Shown piece by piece: positions 17,685 through 26,588 of a stretch of 64,000 nt of DNA. Where the stretch lies: the NCBI GenBank assembly GCA_947460595.1, contig CANHGS010000014.1, forward strand, positions 1 through 64,000, written 5' to 3'. The notes under the pieces were generated by a model. That model made no database searches and had not been told where the DNA came from. It worked only from the letters and a program-made list of their open reading frames with translations. Position numbers and translations under genes: made by a program. Origin of the DNA: Bacteroidota bacterium (GTDB taxonomy: Bacteria; Bacteroidota; Bacteroidia; Chitinophagales; Chitinophagaceae). Within the stretch, counting starts at the first letter, position 1, and each line of letters starts with the position of its first letter.

Positions 17685-18404
17685 TTAATACCCACTTGCC
17701 AATACATCGGCCAAATGAAGGGTCTGCATATTGGAACCATGATTTTGCAAACAACCATTAATGTGCATGAGACAACTCATGTCAGTGCTAATCAAATAAT
17801 CAGCACCAGTGGCACCTGCATTGGTAATTTTTTGTTCGCCCATAGCCACGCTAATGGGCTCAAATTTAACGGCAAATGTACCTCCAAAACCACAGCAGGT
17901 TTCTACGTCATTCATCTCTACTATTTCTAAACCAGCCACCTTACTCAATAATTGTCTAGGACCTTGTTTAATCTTGCATTCACGCAGGGCGGCACAACTA
18001 TCATGGTATGTGGCCTTGCCTTCAAATTTGGCGCCAAGATCATCTATTTTAAGAATGTCTATCAAGAATTCAGAGAGTTCAAAAATGCGAGTTCTGATTT
18101 TTTGAGCTTGTTGTAAGTGTGCAGAATTTTCAAAGAGTTTGGCGTATTCGTTGCGCACAAAACCAACACAAGAAGCAGAGGGAGCAACTATGTATTCAGC
18201 CCCTTCAAAATCGTTTAAAAATTTGGTGCAAACTTCTTTCGATTCCCCCCAGAACCCAGCATTAAAAGCGGGTTGACCACAACAGGTTTGTTGGGCATTG
18301 TACTTAACCTCGCAACCTGCTTTTTCCAATACTTTGACCATATTAAAAGCAACAGTAGGGTAGAGTTGGTCTACAAAACAAGGAACAAAGATTTGCACTT
18401 TCAT
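17685..18404 (-). CDS. (Fe-S)-binding protein, LutA/GlcF-like CCG-domain protein
   Basis: This 239-residue protein has two CCG (heterodisulfide-reductase C-terminal) domains: QTCCGQPAFNAGF near residue 41 and ETCCGFGGTFAVKF near residue 168, with SASCVGF and DSCAALRE between them. The length matches LutA/YkgE, the small subunit of the LutABC lactate oxidase. The usual lutB and lutC partners are absent here. It sits at the end of a pdhA-TPR-ribH-lutA-like run, 12 nt after ribH, so it may serve a different electron-transfer role. Confidence 0.85.
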   Translation of the reverse strand: MKVQIFVPCFVDQLYPTVAFNMVKVLEKAGCEVKYNAQQTCCGQPAFNAGFWGESKEVCTKFLNDFEGAEYIVAPSASCVGFVRNEYAKLFENSAHLQQAQKIRTRIFELSEFLIDILKIDDLGAKFEGKATYHDSCAALRECKIKQGPRQLLSKVAGLEIVEMNDVETCCGFGGTFAVKFEPISVAMGEQKITNAGATGADYLISTDMSCLMHINGCLQNHGSNMQTLHLADVLASGY

Positions 18405-18416
18405 ATCCTAAATGGT

Positions 18417-18896
18417 TTATTTCAATTTTCTATTCAAAGCAATCATCTTGATAGCAGTTACAGCAGCTTCCTCACCCTTGTGTCCGTGTTTTCCGCCCAC
18501 GCGTTCTAAAGCCTGTTGCTCATTCTCTAGGGTTAAAACACCAAAGATCACGGGAACATCTAAACTTAGATTGAGTTGTAATACGCCATCTGTCACCGCT
18601 TTGCATACATAGTCAAAGTGTGGTGTGTCTCCACGAATCACTGTGCCTAAAGTAATATAGGCATCGGGAGGAGTCTTGCAATAGGCGTAATGATTTTTAA
18701 CAGCAAAAGGAATTTCAAATGCTCCTGGAACGGTTAGTGTTTTACAGGCAATTCCTTGTGCTTTTAAAACGCGTTTAACACCTGCTTCTAGTTTATTGAT
18801 GATAGAAGCATTCCATTCTGTTTTCACTATAACAACAAAGGCATCCTTGATAACAGGGATGCCTTTGCTTAATGCAGTATTACTTTGAGTAGCCAT
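18417..18896 (-). CDS. ribH: 6,7-dimethyl-8-ribityllumazine synthase
   Basis: This enzyme makes lumazine from the ribityl-pyrimidine and dihydroxybutanone phosphate in riboflavin synthesis. Hallmarks are WNASII, the VPGAFEIPFAV loop, LGTVIRGDTPHFDYV with the catalytic histidine, and GVLTLENEQQALERVGG near the phosphate site. The length of 159 matches the family. No other rib gene is adjacent and no FMN riboswitch is visible. It starts 6 nt after the TPR gene stop and is likely cotranscribed with it. Confidence 0.95.
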   Translation of the reverse strand: MATQSNTALSKGIPVIKDAFVVIVKTEWNASIINKLEAGVKRVLKAQGIACKTLTVPGAFEIPFAVKNHYAYCKTPPDAYITLGTVIRGDTPHFDYVCKAVTDGVLQLNLSLDVPVIFGVLTLENEQQALERVGGKHGHKGEEAAVTAIKMIALNRKLK

Positions 18897-18902
18897 TAGC
18901 TA

Positions 18903-19586
18903 TTAGTCGTTTTTTTCAACACTTAAACGGTAAATATATTTATCAGCCTGGAAACCTTTGTCGGTTTTAGGGAATTTGGTTTTGATTTCTTTATACAGAT
19001 CCAAAGCTTCCTTGTTTTTACCCAATGTTTCACTTAACAAAGCAGCACGGAATAGGTATTCAGAAGAATTGGCTTCGTCTGTATCAAAAGAAGCGCCTGC
19101 TTTTTTATAAGTAGCAATGGCGTCGTCATTTTGCTTTAATTCAGCATAAGCATCACCTAAATTACCCAAGGCCAATAATTGAATTTGCTTAGCATCGGTA
19201 GAAAAATCTTTTAGGTATTTAACAGCGTTACTAAAATCGCCCAAGTGCAAATAACTTACACCTGCATAATATTTAGCAAGGTTAGCAGTTTTGGTACCAC
19301 TAAAATTATTGATAATGTATAAAGCCCCTTTGCTTTGGCCATCGCCATTCAATACTAGGTTAGAAGAATCCATCATAAAATAGCCTTGTACTTTAATGAT
19401 GGCTTCAGCAGCTTTATCTTCCTTTGGTTTAACTATGTATTGGGTATATCCAATCCATCCAGCAACTATAACCAATATGGCTACTAATACGCCCAACATG
19501 GTTTTGCCATTCTGTTGTAAAAAATGTTGTGCTTTTGCTACTGGTTCCTGTTCCAAATGGGTATGTTCTTTGTGATGCTCGCTCAT
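18903..19586 (-). CDS. Membrane-anchored TPR protein (YfgM-like)
   Basis: This 227-residue protein has a His/Glu-rich cytoplasmic N terminus (SEHHKEHTH). One transmembrane helix lies at about residues 32-52 (TMLGVLVAILVIVAGWIGYT), and four or so TPR-like hairpins follow (e.g. NLGDAYAELKQNDDAIATYKKA). The layout resembles YfgM, the ancillary SecYEG/PpiD chaperone partner. This is a topology resemblance and not a firm orthology. It lies between pdhA (33 nt) and ribH (6 nt) and is probably in one operon with them. Confidence 0.7.
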   Translation of the reverse strand: MSEHHKEHTHLEQEPVAKAQHFLQQNGKTMLGVLVAILVIVAGWIGYTQYIVKPKEDKAAEAIIKVQGYFMMDSSNLVLNGDGQSKGALYIINNFSGTKTANLAKYYAGVSYLHLGDFSNAVKYLKDFSTDAKQIQLLALGNLGDAYAELKQNDDAIATYKKAGASFDTDEANSSEYLFRAALLSETLGKNKEALDLYKEIKTKFPKTDKGFQADKYIYRLSVEKND

Positions 19587-19619
19587 GATTGTATTTTATA
19601 AAATAATTTATTAATGGGA

Positions 19620-20609
19620 TTAGTCCACAATAAAGGGATAGTTAGCGTCTATATAAACGTCTTTGTAAACTTCGCTATCATCTGGCCATGGGCTTTCTTC
19701 AGCAAATTTTACGCTCTGGTCCACAACTGCGTTAATTCTATCATCAATGGTTTTAAGGTCTTCTTCAGTTCCAAATCCATTTTCTAAAATGGTGTTTTTA
19801 ACCTTGATAATTGGATCTTGGTCTTTATACTCTTCTACTTCTTCCTTGGAGCGGTATTTCTGAGGATCAGATACAGAGTGACCTTTATAACGATAGGTTT
19901 TTAATTCTAATAGGGTTGGACCATCACCTTCACGAGCCCTTTTCACGGCGCGTGCAACAGCTTCATGAACAGCTTCAGGTGTCATTCCATCTACTTTATC
20001 AGCAGGCATTTCATAGGCGTCTGCTAATTTGTAAATATCAATTACGTTAGAAGTTCTTTCAATGCTCGTACCCATGGCGTAGTTATTGTTCTCGCAGATA
20101 AACACTACTGGCAATTTCCACAACATGGCGAGGTTAAAAGTTTCGTGCAACATACCTTGACGGGCAGCGCCATCTCCAAAATAAGTCAAACATACATTAT
20201 CTGTACCCTTGTATTTTTCAGCAAAAGCCAGACCCGCACCAGTACCAATTTGGGCACCTACAATACCGTGTCCGCCAAAGAAAAAATGTTCAGCGCTAAA
20301 AAAGTGCATGCTTCCACCCTTGCCCTTAGAGCAACCAGTGGCTTTTCCATATAATTCAGCCATACAAGCATCCGCAGATACACCCTTAGCCAAGGCCAAA
20401 CCGTGGTCACGATAAGCCGTAATAAAAGGATCAGACTGTTGGGTGGCTGTCATACAACCGGCTGCAATGGCTTCTTGTCCAATATAAGCATGGAAGAATC
20501 CGCGGATTTTTCCTGCCATTTTGTACATTTCTTCCGACTTCAATTCAAACTGACGAATCAGTTGCATCAGTTCGTACCAGTAGAGGTAGGTTTCTTTTGA
20601 GAATTTCAT
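19620..20609 (-). CDS. pdhA: Pyruvate dehydrogenase E1 component, alpha subunit
   Basis: This is the thiamine-diphosphate-binding subunit that decarboxylates pyruvate. It has 329 residues from ATG 20609 (MKFSKETYLYWYELM). The ThDP fold shows GFFHAYIGQEAIAAG, FGGHGIVGAQIGTGAG and the Mg/ThDP motif GDGAARQGMLHETFNLA...ENNNYAMGT. The TYRYKGHSVSDPQKYRSKEE segment carries the phosphorylation-loop region of E1-alpha proteins. The beta subunit is not adjacent. The -7 box TATATTTG is 24 nt upstream. Confidence 0.92.
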   Translation of the reverse strand: MKFSKETYLYWYELMQLIRQFELKSEEMYKMAGKIRGFFHAYIGQEAIAAGCMTATQQSDPFITAYRDHGLALAKGVSADACMAELYGKATGCSKGKGGSMHFFSAEHFFFGGHGIVGAQIGTGAGLAFAEKYKGTDNVCLTYFGDGAARQGMLHETFNLAMLWKLPVVFICENNNYAMGTSIERTSNVIDIYKLADAYEMPADKVDGMTPEAVHEAVARAVKRAREGDGPTLLELKTYRYKGHSVSDPQKYRSKEEVEEYKDQDPIIKVKNTILENGFGTEEDLKTIDDRINAVVDQSVKFAEESPWPDDSEVYKDVYIDANYPFIVD

Positions 20610-20633
20610 GGACAATCTTGCAAATTTTGGACG

Positions 20634-20641
20634 CAAATATA
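20634..20641 (-). promoter_or_regulatory. -7 promoter box (TATATTTG) for the pdhA operon
   Basis: This is an exact TAnnTTTG match on the minus strand, 24 nt before the pdhA ATG. Confidence 0.5.
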
Positions 20642-20703
20642 GGGGTTAGTTGCTAAAAAAGCCCCGATTGTGGAAAAGCCTTAGCCTATGAACCTGAATT
20701 TAA

Positions 20704-21177
20704 TTAGAAGCTATATGCGCCTTCAGGAATAGCATTAGGATCAGGGATGCGTATTTGTGCTAAAAATTGGTTTTCCAAGAGCTGAGCATAGGTATTAAAA
20801 TAAACAATCACGTCTTCCCGCTGGTTTCTTTTTAACCACCTAAAACCACCCGGCAATTGTTCCAAAACTTCTCGGTTATTCAAATATTCAAGGTGATGTA
20901 TGTCTGTAGGGGTAAGACTAATTTCTTCTAATTTTTTCAAAAGAAGTGAAAAAGGAGCATGTGACACAGCACAAGACTCTTGGCTTAATTCTGTCCATTC
21001 CCCAATTCCAGTATGCGCATAGGTCAAAATTTCTTCCTGACTTAATTGGGCTACTACTTGTAATAGATTCCCACAATTGCAAGCCCCATGATTACCCCAA
21101 GCATAGTGGACCCCAGTAGATAGACGTGTGGCAGTAAGTCTTAAAGCATCAATTAGAGCAAGGTTTGGATAGGCCAT
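20704..21177 (-). CDS. Conserved hypothetical protein (157 aa)
   Basis: I do not recognise a named family. From ATG 21177 the protein begins MAYPNLALIDALR. It contains HYAWGNHGACNCGNLLQVVA, with two close cysteines and two histidines, and later HHLEYLNNREVL and LKRNQREDVIVYFNTYAQLLE. It has no signal peptide or membrane segment and is probably cytoplasmic. It is monocistronic between pdhA and a divergent fasciclin gene. The Cys/His cluster could bind metal, but that is speculation. Confidence 0.65.
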   Translation of the reverse strand: MAYPNLALIDALRLTATRLSTGVHYAWGNHGACNCGNLLQVVAQLSQEEILTYAHTGIGEWTELSQESCAVSHAPFSLLLKKLEEISLTPTDIHHLEYLNNREVLEQLPGGFRWLKRNQREDVIVYFNTYAQLLENQFLAQIRIPDPNAIPEGAYSF

Positions 21178-21325
21178 AGTTGTTAATTTTTTAAATAACA
21201 CCTGATTTTTTAAAAAGTTGTAAAAAAAGTATCAGACTATCTTTTACCATTCAAAATAAAAAATAGGGTTTTCTGAACCATATCTATGTTTAACCGTTAG
21301 AGATGTATAATTAAACAAAATTAAT

Positions 21326-21838
21326 ATGAAAATGAAATTTTTAGCCACATTGATGATTGCCGTAGTAGGTTTATTTGGAACCGTATCTGCACAAAAAACG
21401 GTTGTTGATATTGCTGTAGGATCTAAAGACCATAGCACTTTAGTTGCAGCGGTAAAAGCAGCTGGTTTGGTTGAAACCTTACAGAGCGCTGGACCCTTTA
21501 CCGTATTTGCACCAACAAATGCAGCTTTTGCAAAATTGCCTGCTGGAACTGTTGAGACTTTATTAAAAGCAGAGAACAAAGCAACCCTTGCTAAAATCTT
21601 GACTTACCACGTGGTAGCTGGAAACTTAGATGCTGCAGCAGTTGTAGCAGCTATTAAAGCTGGTAATGGTAAAGCCGTAGTGAAAACAGTAAGTGGTGGT
21701 TCTTTAACTGCTTCTATTAAAGAAGGAAAAGTTATCCTAACAGATGAAAAAGGTGGTGTTGCAACTGTAGTTGCTACTGATCTTAAAGCTGGTAATGGTA
21801 TTGTACACGTGATTGACACCGTAGTATTGCCTAAATAA
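21326..21838 (+). CDS. Secreted fasciclin (FAS1) domain protein
   Basis: This 170-residue protein has a Sec signal peptide ([22 protein letters not shown]) followed by one complete FAS1 domain. The diagnostic H1 region reads [15 protein letters not shown], then come YHVVAGN and the H2 region [12 protein letters not shown] at the very C terminus. FAS1 domains mediate adhesion or ligand binding outside the cytoplasm. It is monocistronic, ended by a long perfect hairpin. Codon use looks like that of a well-expressed gene (many GCT/GCA/GTA codons). Confidence 0.92.
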   Translation: MKMKFLATLMIAVVGLFGTVSAQKTVVDIAVGSKDHSTLVAAVKAAGLVETLQSAGPFTVFAPTNAAFAKLPAGTVETLLKAENKATLAKILTYHVVAGNLDAAAVVAAIKAGNGKAVVKTVSGGSLTASIKEGKVILTDEKGGVATVVATDLKAGNGIVHVIDTVVLPK

Positions 21839-21860
21839 TTGGTTGGTTTGATACTTATTA

Positions 21861-21897
21861 AAAAGGGTAAGCAATTTGTTTTGCTTACCCTTTTTTA
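21861..21897. terminator. Bidirectional terminator between the fasciclin gene and pruA
   Basis: A 14-bp stem AAAAGGGTAAGCAA/TTGCTTACCCTTTT with a 6-nt loop is followed by further T residues. It lies between convergent 3' ends and suits both. Confidence 0.9.
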
Positions 21898-21910
21898 GCT
21901 TTATATACAA

Positions 21911-23542
21911 TTATGCTTCATTCAAAAACGCATAGCGATAGTCAGTAGGCGGATTGAAGGTTTCTTTAATAGTTCTAGCACTTAACCAACGATATAGGTT
22001 CAATTGGCTACCTGCTTTGTCATTGGTACCAGAAGCTCTTGCTCCACCAAATGGTTGCTGACCAACCACAGCACCTGTTGGTTTGTCATTGATATAGAAA
22101 TTACCAGCAGCATTGCGCAACTTATTGGTAGCCAGTTCAACAGCGGCCCTATCTTGACTTAAAATAGCACCAGTTAAGGCGTAATTAGAAGTGCCATCTA
22201 ATAGTTCCAAAGTGGCTTCAAATTTCTCAGCATCGTAAACATAGAGGGTTAGTACTGGCCCAAAGATTTCTTCACACATGGTAGTGTATTTTGGATCCTT
22301 GGTTACAATTACCGTAGGTTCTACAAAATAACCCTTGGTCTTGCTATAACCACCACCCACTAGAATACTGGCTTTCTTATTTTTCTTTACGTTATTGATA
22401 TAGCGCGTGATATTGGTAAATGATTTTTCATCAATCACGGCGTTCACAAAATTGCTAAAGTCTTCTACTGTACCCATTTTCATGCTCTTGATAGCAGCCA
22501 CCAATTTGGTCTTTACTTCTTCTGCCATGTTGCTTGGAATATAGGCTCTTGATGCTGCAGAACATTTTTGACCTTGGTATTCAAATGCACCACGAGCAAG
22601 GGCTGTTACCACTGCGTCTACATTGGCACTCTTGTGCGCAATTACAAAATCCTTACCACCGGTTTCACCTACAATACGAGGATAGCTACGGTACTTGCCC
22701 ATATTCTCACCAATGGTCTTCCACATATTGTTGAAGACACCAGTAGAACCAGTAAAATGCACCCCAGCAAAATCGCGGTGATTAAAACAAATAGATCCAA
22801 TGGTTGGACCATCCACATAAATTAGGTTGATCACACCATCTGGTAGACCTGCCTCTTTTAAAATACGCATAAATAATTGTGCAGAATAGATTTGGGTATT
22901 GGCTGGTTTCCAAACCACCACATTGCCACACATTGCAGCAGATGTTGGAAGGTTACCACCAATGGCAGTAAAATTGAAAGGAGTAATGGCTAATACAAAA
23001 CCTTCCAATGGACGCCATTCCAAACGGTTGTGCATGCCTGGGGCAGAAAGGGGTTGTTCTTTATAAATATTGCTTAAGAAATGCACGTTAAAACGCAAGA
23101 AGTCAATGAGCTCGCAAGCAGCATCAATCTCTGCTTGATACGCATTCTTACTTTGCCCCAACATAGTTGCCGCATTCATTTGAAAGCGATACTTGGTAGC
23201 CAATAAATCAGCGGCTTTCAAGAAAATATGAGCACGGTTTTCCCAACTCATATCGGCCCAAGCCTGTTTGGCTTTTAAAGCTGCATCAATGGCTTGGTTT
23301 ACATGGGTTGCATTACCTGCATGAAAGGTTCCCAAAGTATGGGCCAATTCATGTGGGGGATGAATATCGTGTTTAACACCTGTTCTAACAGATTTAGAAC
23401 CAATATACATGGGAATGTCAATTGGTTTCTTTTTCAAATCGGCCAAAGCCTTTTTTAAACTGGCTCTTTCAGTACTTCCGGGAGCATAATTCAATACCGG
23501 CTCGTTGGCAGGCATGGGATAGGAAAAATATCCAAGACTCAT
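21911..23542 (-). CDS. pruA: L-glutamate gamma-semialdehyde dehydrogenase (P5C dehydrogenase)
   Basis: This performs the second step of proline catabolism, oxidising glutamate semialdehyde to glutamate with NAD+. The 543-residue length and N terminus (PANEPVLNYAPGSTERASLKKAL) match the stand-alone eukaryote-type P5CDH found in Bacteroidota. Catalytic motifs are RIVGETGGKDFVIAH (Glu) and FEYQGQKCSAASRAYIP (Cys). The C-terminal PTGAVVGQQPFGGARASGTNDKAG loop is typical of the family. No putA/prodh gene is next to it. Confidence 0.95.
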   Translation of the reverse strand: MSLGYFSYPMPANEPVLNYAPGSTERASLKKALADLKKKPIDIPMYIGSKSVRTGVKHDIHPPHELAHTLGTFHAGNATHVNQAIDAALKAKQAWADMSWENRAHIFLKAADLLATKYRFQMNAATMLGQSKNAYQAEIDAACELIDFLRFNVHFLSNIYKEQPLSAPGMHNRLEWRPLEGFVLAITPFNFTAIGGNLPTSAAMCGNVVVWKPANTQIYSAQLFMRILKEAGLPDGVINLIYVDGPTIGSICFNHRDFAGVHFTGSTGVFNNMWKTIGENMGKYRSYPRIVGETGGKDFVIAHKSANVDAVVTALARGAFEYQGQKCSAASRAYIPSNMAEEVKTKLVAAIKSMKMGTVEDFSNFVNAVIDEKSFTNITRYINNVKKNKKASILVGGGYSKTKGYFVEPTVIVTKDPKYTTMCEEIFGPVLTLYVYDAEKFEATLELLDGTSNYALTGAILSQDRAAVELATNKLRNAAGNFYINDKPTGAVVGQQPFGGARASGTNDKAGSQLNLYRWLSARTIKETFNPPTDYRYAFLNEA

Positions 23543-23591
23543 GGTAATTGGTTTAGTTTAGGTGCGCAAGTTAAGAAACAAAATGAATCCT

Positions 23592-23599
23592 TAAATTTG
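23592..23599 (+). promoter_or_regulatory. -7 promoter box (TAAATTTG) for the GlmU-like gene
   Basis: This exact TAnnTTTG match ends 4 nt before the ATG at 23604, so transcription should begin at or beside the start codon. Confidence 0.55.
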
Positions 23600-23603
23600 T
23601 AGT

Positions 23604-24764
23604 ATGGCATTGATTCTTTTTGACCCAACAATTAGGGAATCTCTTTTTCCCTTAACCAGCACCAAGGCTTTTGCCAGTTTAAGATTTGGTATTTTTTCCA
23701 TCGCGGAACGCTGGCAATGGAAAACCCAAAAAGAAATATTTGTACATACAGCAACCTATTTACAACCCTTATACACCGTTCCATCTGAAGCAGCCCATTA
23801 CTGGGTAAACGCTGCAGTAATGCCCGATGATGCGCTAATAGAGCGCATTTTGGATCTGCCTTTGGAACACTGTCTTTGTGATGAAAACGGATTGATTGCT
23901 GCTAAATCAACTATAGCATTTGCAGACTTTCAGGCAAAAGCTGCCCAGTTTCAGCAGTGCCACCCTTATCAAATAGTTAAGCGTTTGCAGCATCCTTGGG
24001 AAATGATGTTGTGGAACGATGCCATGATTAGGGAAGACTTTAAACTAGTCACCAAGGGGAGGGCTTCACAACCCATTTCTCCCACAGTGAATGTATTGCA
24101 ACAGGCTGATATTTTTATTGAAGAAGGAGCCAAGATTGAGTTCTGTACCCTCAATTCAACAACAGGCCCCATTTATATTGGTAAGGACGCGGAGATCATG
24201 GAAGGGTCTTCTATTAGAGGACCATTTGCACTTGGAACCAATGCCCTGGTAAAAATGAATAGTCGCATTTATGGTGCTACCTCATTAGGCCCTGGCGTAC
24301 TGGGCGGGGGAGAGATTAAGAATTCTGTGATCATGGGTTTTACTAATAAAGCACACGATGGTTATCTGGGCGATGCCGTAATTGGTGAGTGGTGTAATTT
24401 TGGCGCAGGTACTTCCAATAGCAATGTAAAAAATACCGCGGCTGACGTGAAAGTTTGGGACTATGGTACCAATACTTACCAATCAGTTGGACAAAAATGT
24501 GGATTGATTATGGGAGACTATAGCCGTATTTCTATCAATAGTTCCATTAACACAGGATCACTAATAGGCGTGAGTTGTAACGTGTTTGGAGCAGGGTTGT
24601 TACCCACTATTATTGAAGATTTTAGTTGGGGTGCCAGTGGTAACCGATACGATTTTCAAAAAGCCTTACATGCCATTGACAATTGGAAGAAAATGAAAGG
24701 TTCCTCTCTCTCAGAGGAGGAATCTAGCGTTTTGAAAGTTATCTTTGACAAAGTTCAACACTGA
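23604..24764 (+). CDS. GlmU-like sugar nucleotidyltransferase family protein
   Basis: This 386-residue protein belongs to the Bacteroidota 'alternative GlmU' group. It has a divergent N-terminal nucleotidyltransferase-like domain followed by a left-handed beta-helix from about residue 160 (hexapeptides such as IYIGKDAEIMEGSSIRGP). GLIMGDYSRISINSSINTGSLIGV lies in the C-terminal acyltransferase-like part. The classical pyrophosphorylase signature GxGTxMxS is not visible. The likely role is in UDP-GlcNAc or another NDP-sugar pathway for cell wall or LPS. It lies 29 nt upstream of tpiA and is probably cotranscribed with it. Confidence 0.8.
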   Translation: MALILFDPTIRESLFPLTSTKAFASLRFGIFSIAERWQWKTQKEIFVHTATYLQPLYTVPSEAAHYWVNAAVMPDDALIERILDLPLEHCLCDENGLIAAKSTIAFADFQAKAAQFQQCHPYQIVKRLQHPWEMMLWNDAMIREDFKLVTKGRASQPISPTVNVLQQADIFIEEGAKIEFCTLNSTTGPIYIGKDAEIMEGSSIRGPFALGTNALVKMNSRIYGATSLGPGVLGGGEIKNSVIMGFTNKAHDGYLGDAVIGEWCNFGAGTSNSNVKNTAADVKVWDYGTNTYQSVGQKCGLIMGDYSRISINSSINTGSLIGVSCNVFGAGLLPTIIEDFSWGASGNRYDFQKALHAIDNWKKMKGSSLSEEESSVLKVIFDKVQH

Positions 24765-24793
24765 TTTTTATTTAGCACTTATATACATAGATT

Positions 24794-25555
24794 ATGAGAC
24801 AACAAATTGCCGCAGCAAACTGGAAAATGAATTTGACCCTACAACAGGGAGAACAATTGTTAAACGAGATTCTTGCAAAACCACATAGTTTGTCTGCGCA
24901 TCAGTCAGCCGTATTTGCGGTTCCTTTTCCATACCTGCCCATGTCCCAGGCCAAATTGGTTGGTAAAACCAATGTATTTGTTGCCGCACAAAATTGTTCT
25001 AACAAAAAATCTGGCGCATACACAGGTGAAGTTTCTGTAGAGATATTACAATCAGTAGGTATTCAATATGTGGTATTAGGTCACTCAGAAAGAAGGGAAT
25101 ATTTTTTGGAGAGCAATCAGTTGTTAGCTGAAAAGTTAGACATCTGTTTAGCTAATGGTATGAAGCCTATTTTCTGCTGCGGAGAACCTCTAGAAATTAG
25201 AGAAGCTGGAACACAAAATGAATTTGTAGCCAAACAATTGGCAGAGTCTTTATACCATTTGAGTGCAGAACAATTACAACAAGTGGTCATAGCTTACGAA
25301 CCCATCTGGGCTATTGGTACTGGTAAAACTGCAAGTAGCGCACAGGCACAAGAAATTCACGCCTTTATCCGCGCAGAATTGGCTGCCAAATATGGCGTTG
25401 AAGTTGCCAATAATATAAGCATCTTATATGGCGGTAGCGTAAAAGCATCCAATGCCCTAGAACTGTTTTCTCAACAAGATGTAGACGGGGGGCTTGTTGG
25501 TGGAGCTTCCTTAATTGCAGACGAATTTGTAGCTATCATCAACGCACTTAAATAA
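24794..25555 (+). CDS. tpiA: Triose-phosphate isomerase
   Basis: This interconverts dihydroxyacetone phosphate and glyceraldehyde 3-phosphate. All catalytic elements are present: AANWKMN with Lys11, the histidine in LGHSERREYF (near residue 97), and the glutamate in AYEPIWAIGTGKTAS, which also contains loop 6. The C-terminal phosphate loops are SILYGGSVKASNA and DGGLVGGASL. The length of 253 is normal. A weak hairpin (ACCTGC/GCAGGT, 25577-25597) follows the stop. Confidence 0.97.
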   Translation: MRQQIAAANWKMNLTLQQGEQLLNEILAKPHSLSAHQSAVFAVPFPYLPMSQAKLVGKTNVFVAAQNCSNKKSGAYTGEVSVEILQSVGIQYVVLGHSERREYFLESNQLLAEKLDICLANGMKPIFCCGEPLEIREAGTQNEFVAKQLAESLYHLSAEQLQQVVIAYEPIWAIGTGKTASSAQAQEIHAFIRAELAAKYGVEVANNISILYGGSVKASNALELFSQQDVDGGLVGGASLIADEFVAIINALK

Positions 25556-25623
25556 TGGCTTTATATAGAAATCAAGACCTGCAACCCTTAAGCAGGTAAA
25601 ATTCTTGTGAATTTTGGGAATAA

Positions 25624-26583
25624 TTATTTATGTAAGGCTTGGGCTCTTTCTAAACGGTCATTGATGGCCCTTCCCAAACCCTTGTCAGGAAAGCGTTCTG
25701 CAATAATTAAGTCAAAACCAAGTTCATCAATGCTGCGCATCACCGAAAAAAGCTGTTGCGCAGCTTCATTGATATCAGATTTGGGAGAAAGAATGAATTG
25801 CTGCCCGCTAATTAAACCTTCATAAAACGTACAAAAAGAAATGGTAGCCACATGTTTGTTGGCATGTTGCCTTAATAGGGTTGGTATATCACCCAAGTAC
25901 AAGGGCGTTTTGGTAGCATAATGGCTTTTGAGTTGACCCGGGGTATCAATCTTGGTTTCTTGCATTTTACGAACCACTTTTAATCCCGTTACCGCTTCCA
26001 TTTCTTCTGCTGTAACTGCGCCAAGGCGATGCAACATAATCTGACCATCTACTACTTCTGCAATAGTAGATTCAACCCCTACTTGACAGGGGCCACCATC
26101 TAAAATATAGTCTACACGGTTATTCAAACCGTCCAATACATGTTTGGCATTGGTGGGACTCACATATCCAAAGGGATTAGCACTTGGTGCCGCCAAGGGG
26201 AAATTGAGTTTGTGTAATAATTGTAAGGCAAGCGGATGCTTAGGAATACGCACTGCTACTTTAGCACTACCAGCGGTAACCAAATCAGGAATAATCAATT
26301 TTTTGGGAAGTAGTAAAGTAAAGGGACCAGGCATAAATGCATCTGCCAATTGTTGACTAATACGGTCTAGTGCTGCATAATCTTTAATGGCTGCTACCGT
26401 TGGAACATGAATGATCAAAGGGTTAAAACTAGGTCTGTCTTTTGCACTATAAATTTTAACTACGGCTGCTTCACTCAATGCATTACCAGCCAATCCATAC
26501 ACGGTTTCTGTTGGTATGGCTACCAGCTCATTTCTACTTAAAATAGCTACTGCAATTTCTATATTTTTTCCAACCGTAGTCAT
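25624..26583 (-). CDS. L-threonylcarbamoyladenylate synthase (Sua5/YwlC type)
   Basis: This makes threonylcarbamoyl-AMP for t6A37 modification of ANN-decoding tRNAs. The N-terminal YrdC domain has IPTETVYGLAGNALSE, KDRPSFNPLIIHV, the S/A-rich APSANPFGYVSPT loop and ILDGGPCQVGVESTI. From about residue 215 onward it has the extra Sua5 C-terminal domain (SHYATKTPLYLG...), so the 319-residue length is the Sua5 form and not the short TsaC form. It begins 5 nt after the Kir channel stop. Confidence 0.93.
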   Translation of the reverse strand: MTTVGKNIEIAVAILSRNELVAIPTETVYGLAGNALSEAAVVKIYSAKDRPSFNPLIIHVPTVAAIKDYAALDRISQQLADAFMPGPFTLLLPKKLIIPDLVTAGSAKVAVRIPKHPLALQLLHKLNFPLAAPSANPFGYVSPTNAKHVLDGLNNRVDYILDGGPCQVGVESTIAEVVDGQIMLHRLGAVTAEEMEAVTGLKVVRKMQETKIDTPGQLKSHYATKTPLYLGDIPTLLRQHANKHVATISFCTFYEGLISGQQFILSPKSDINEAAQQLFSVMRSIDELGFDLIIAERFPDKGLGRAINDRLERAQALHK

Positions 26584-26588
26584 CTATA

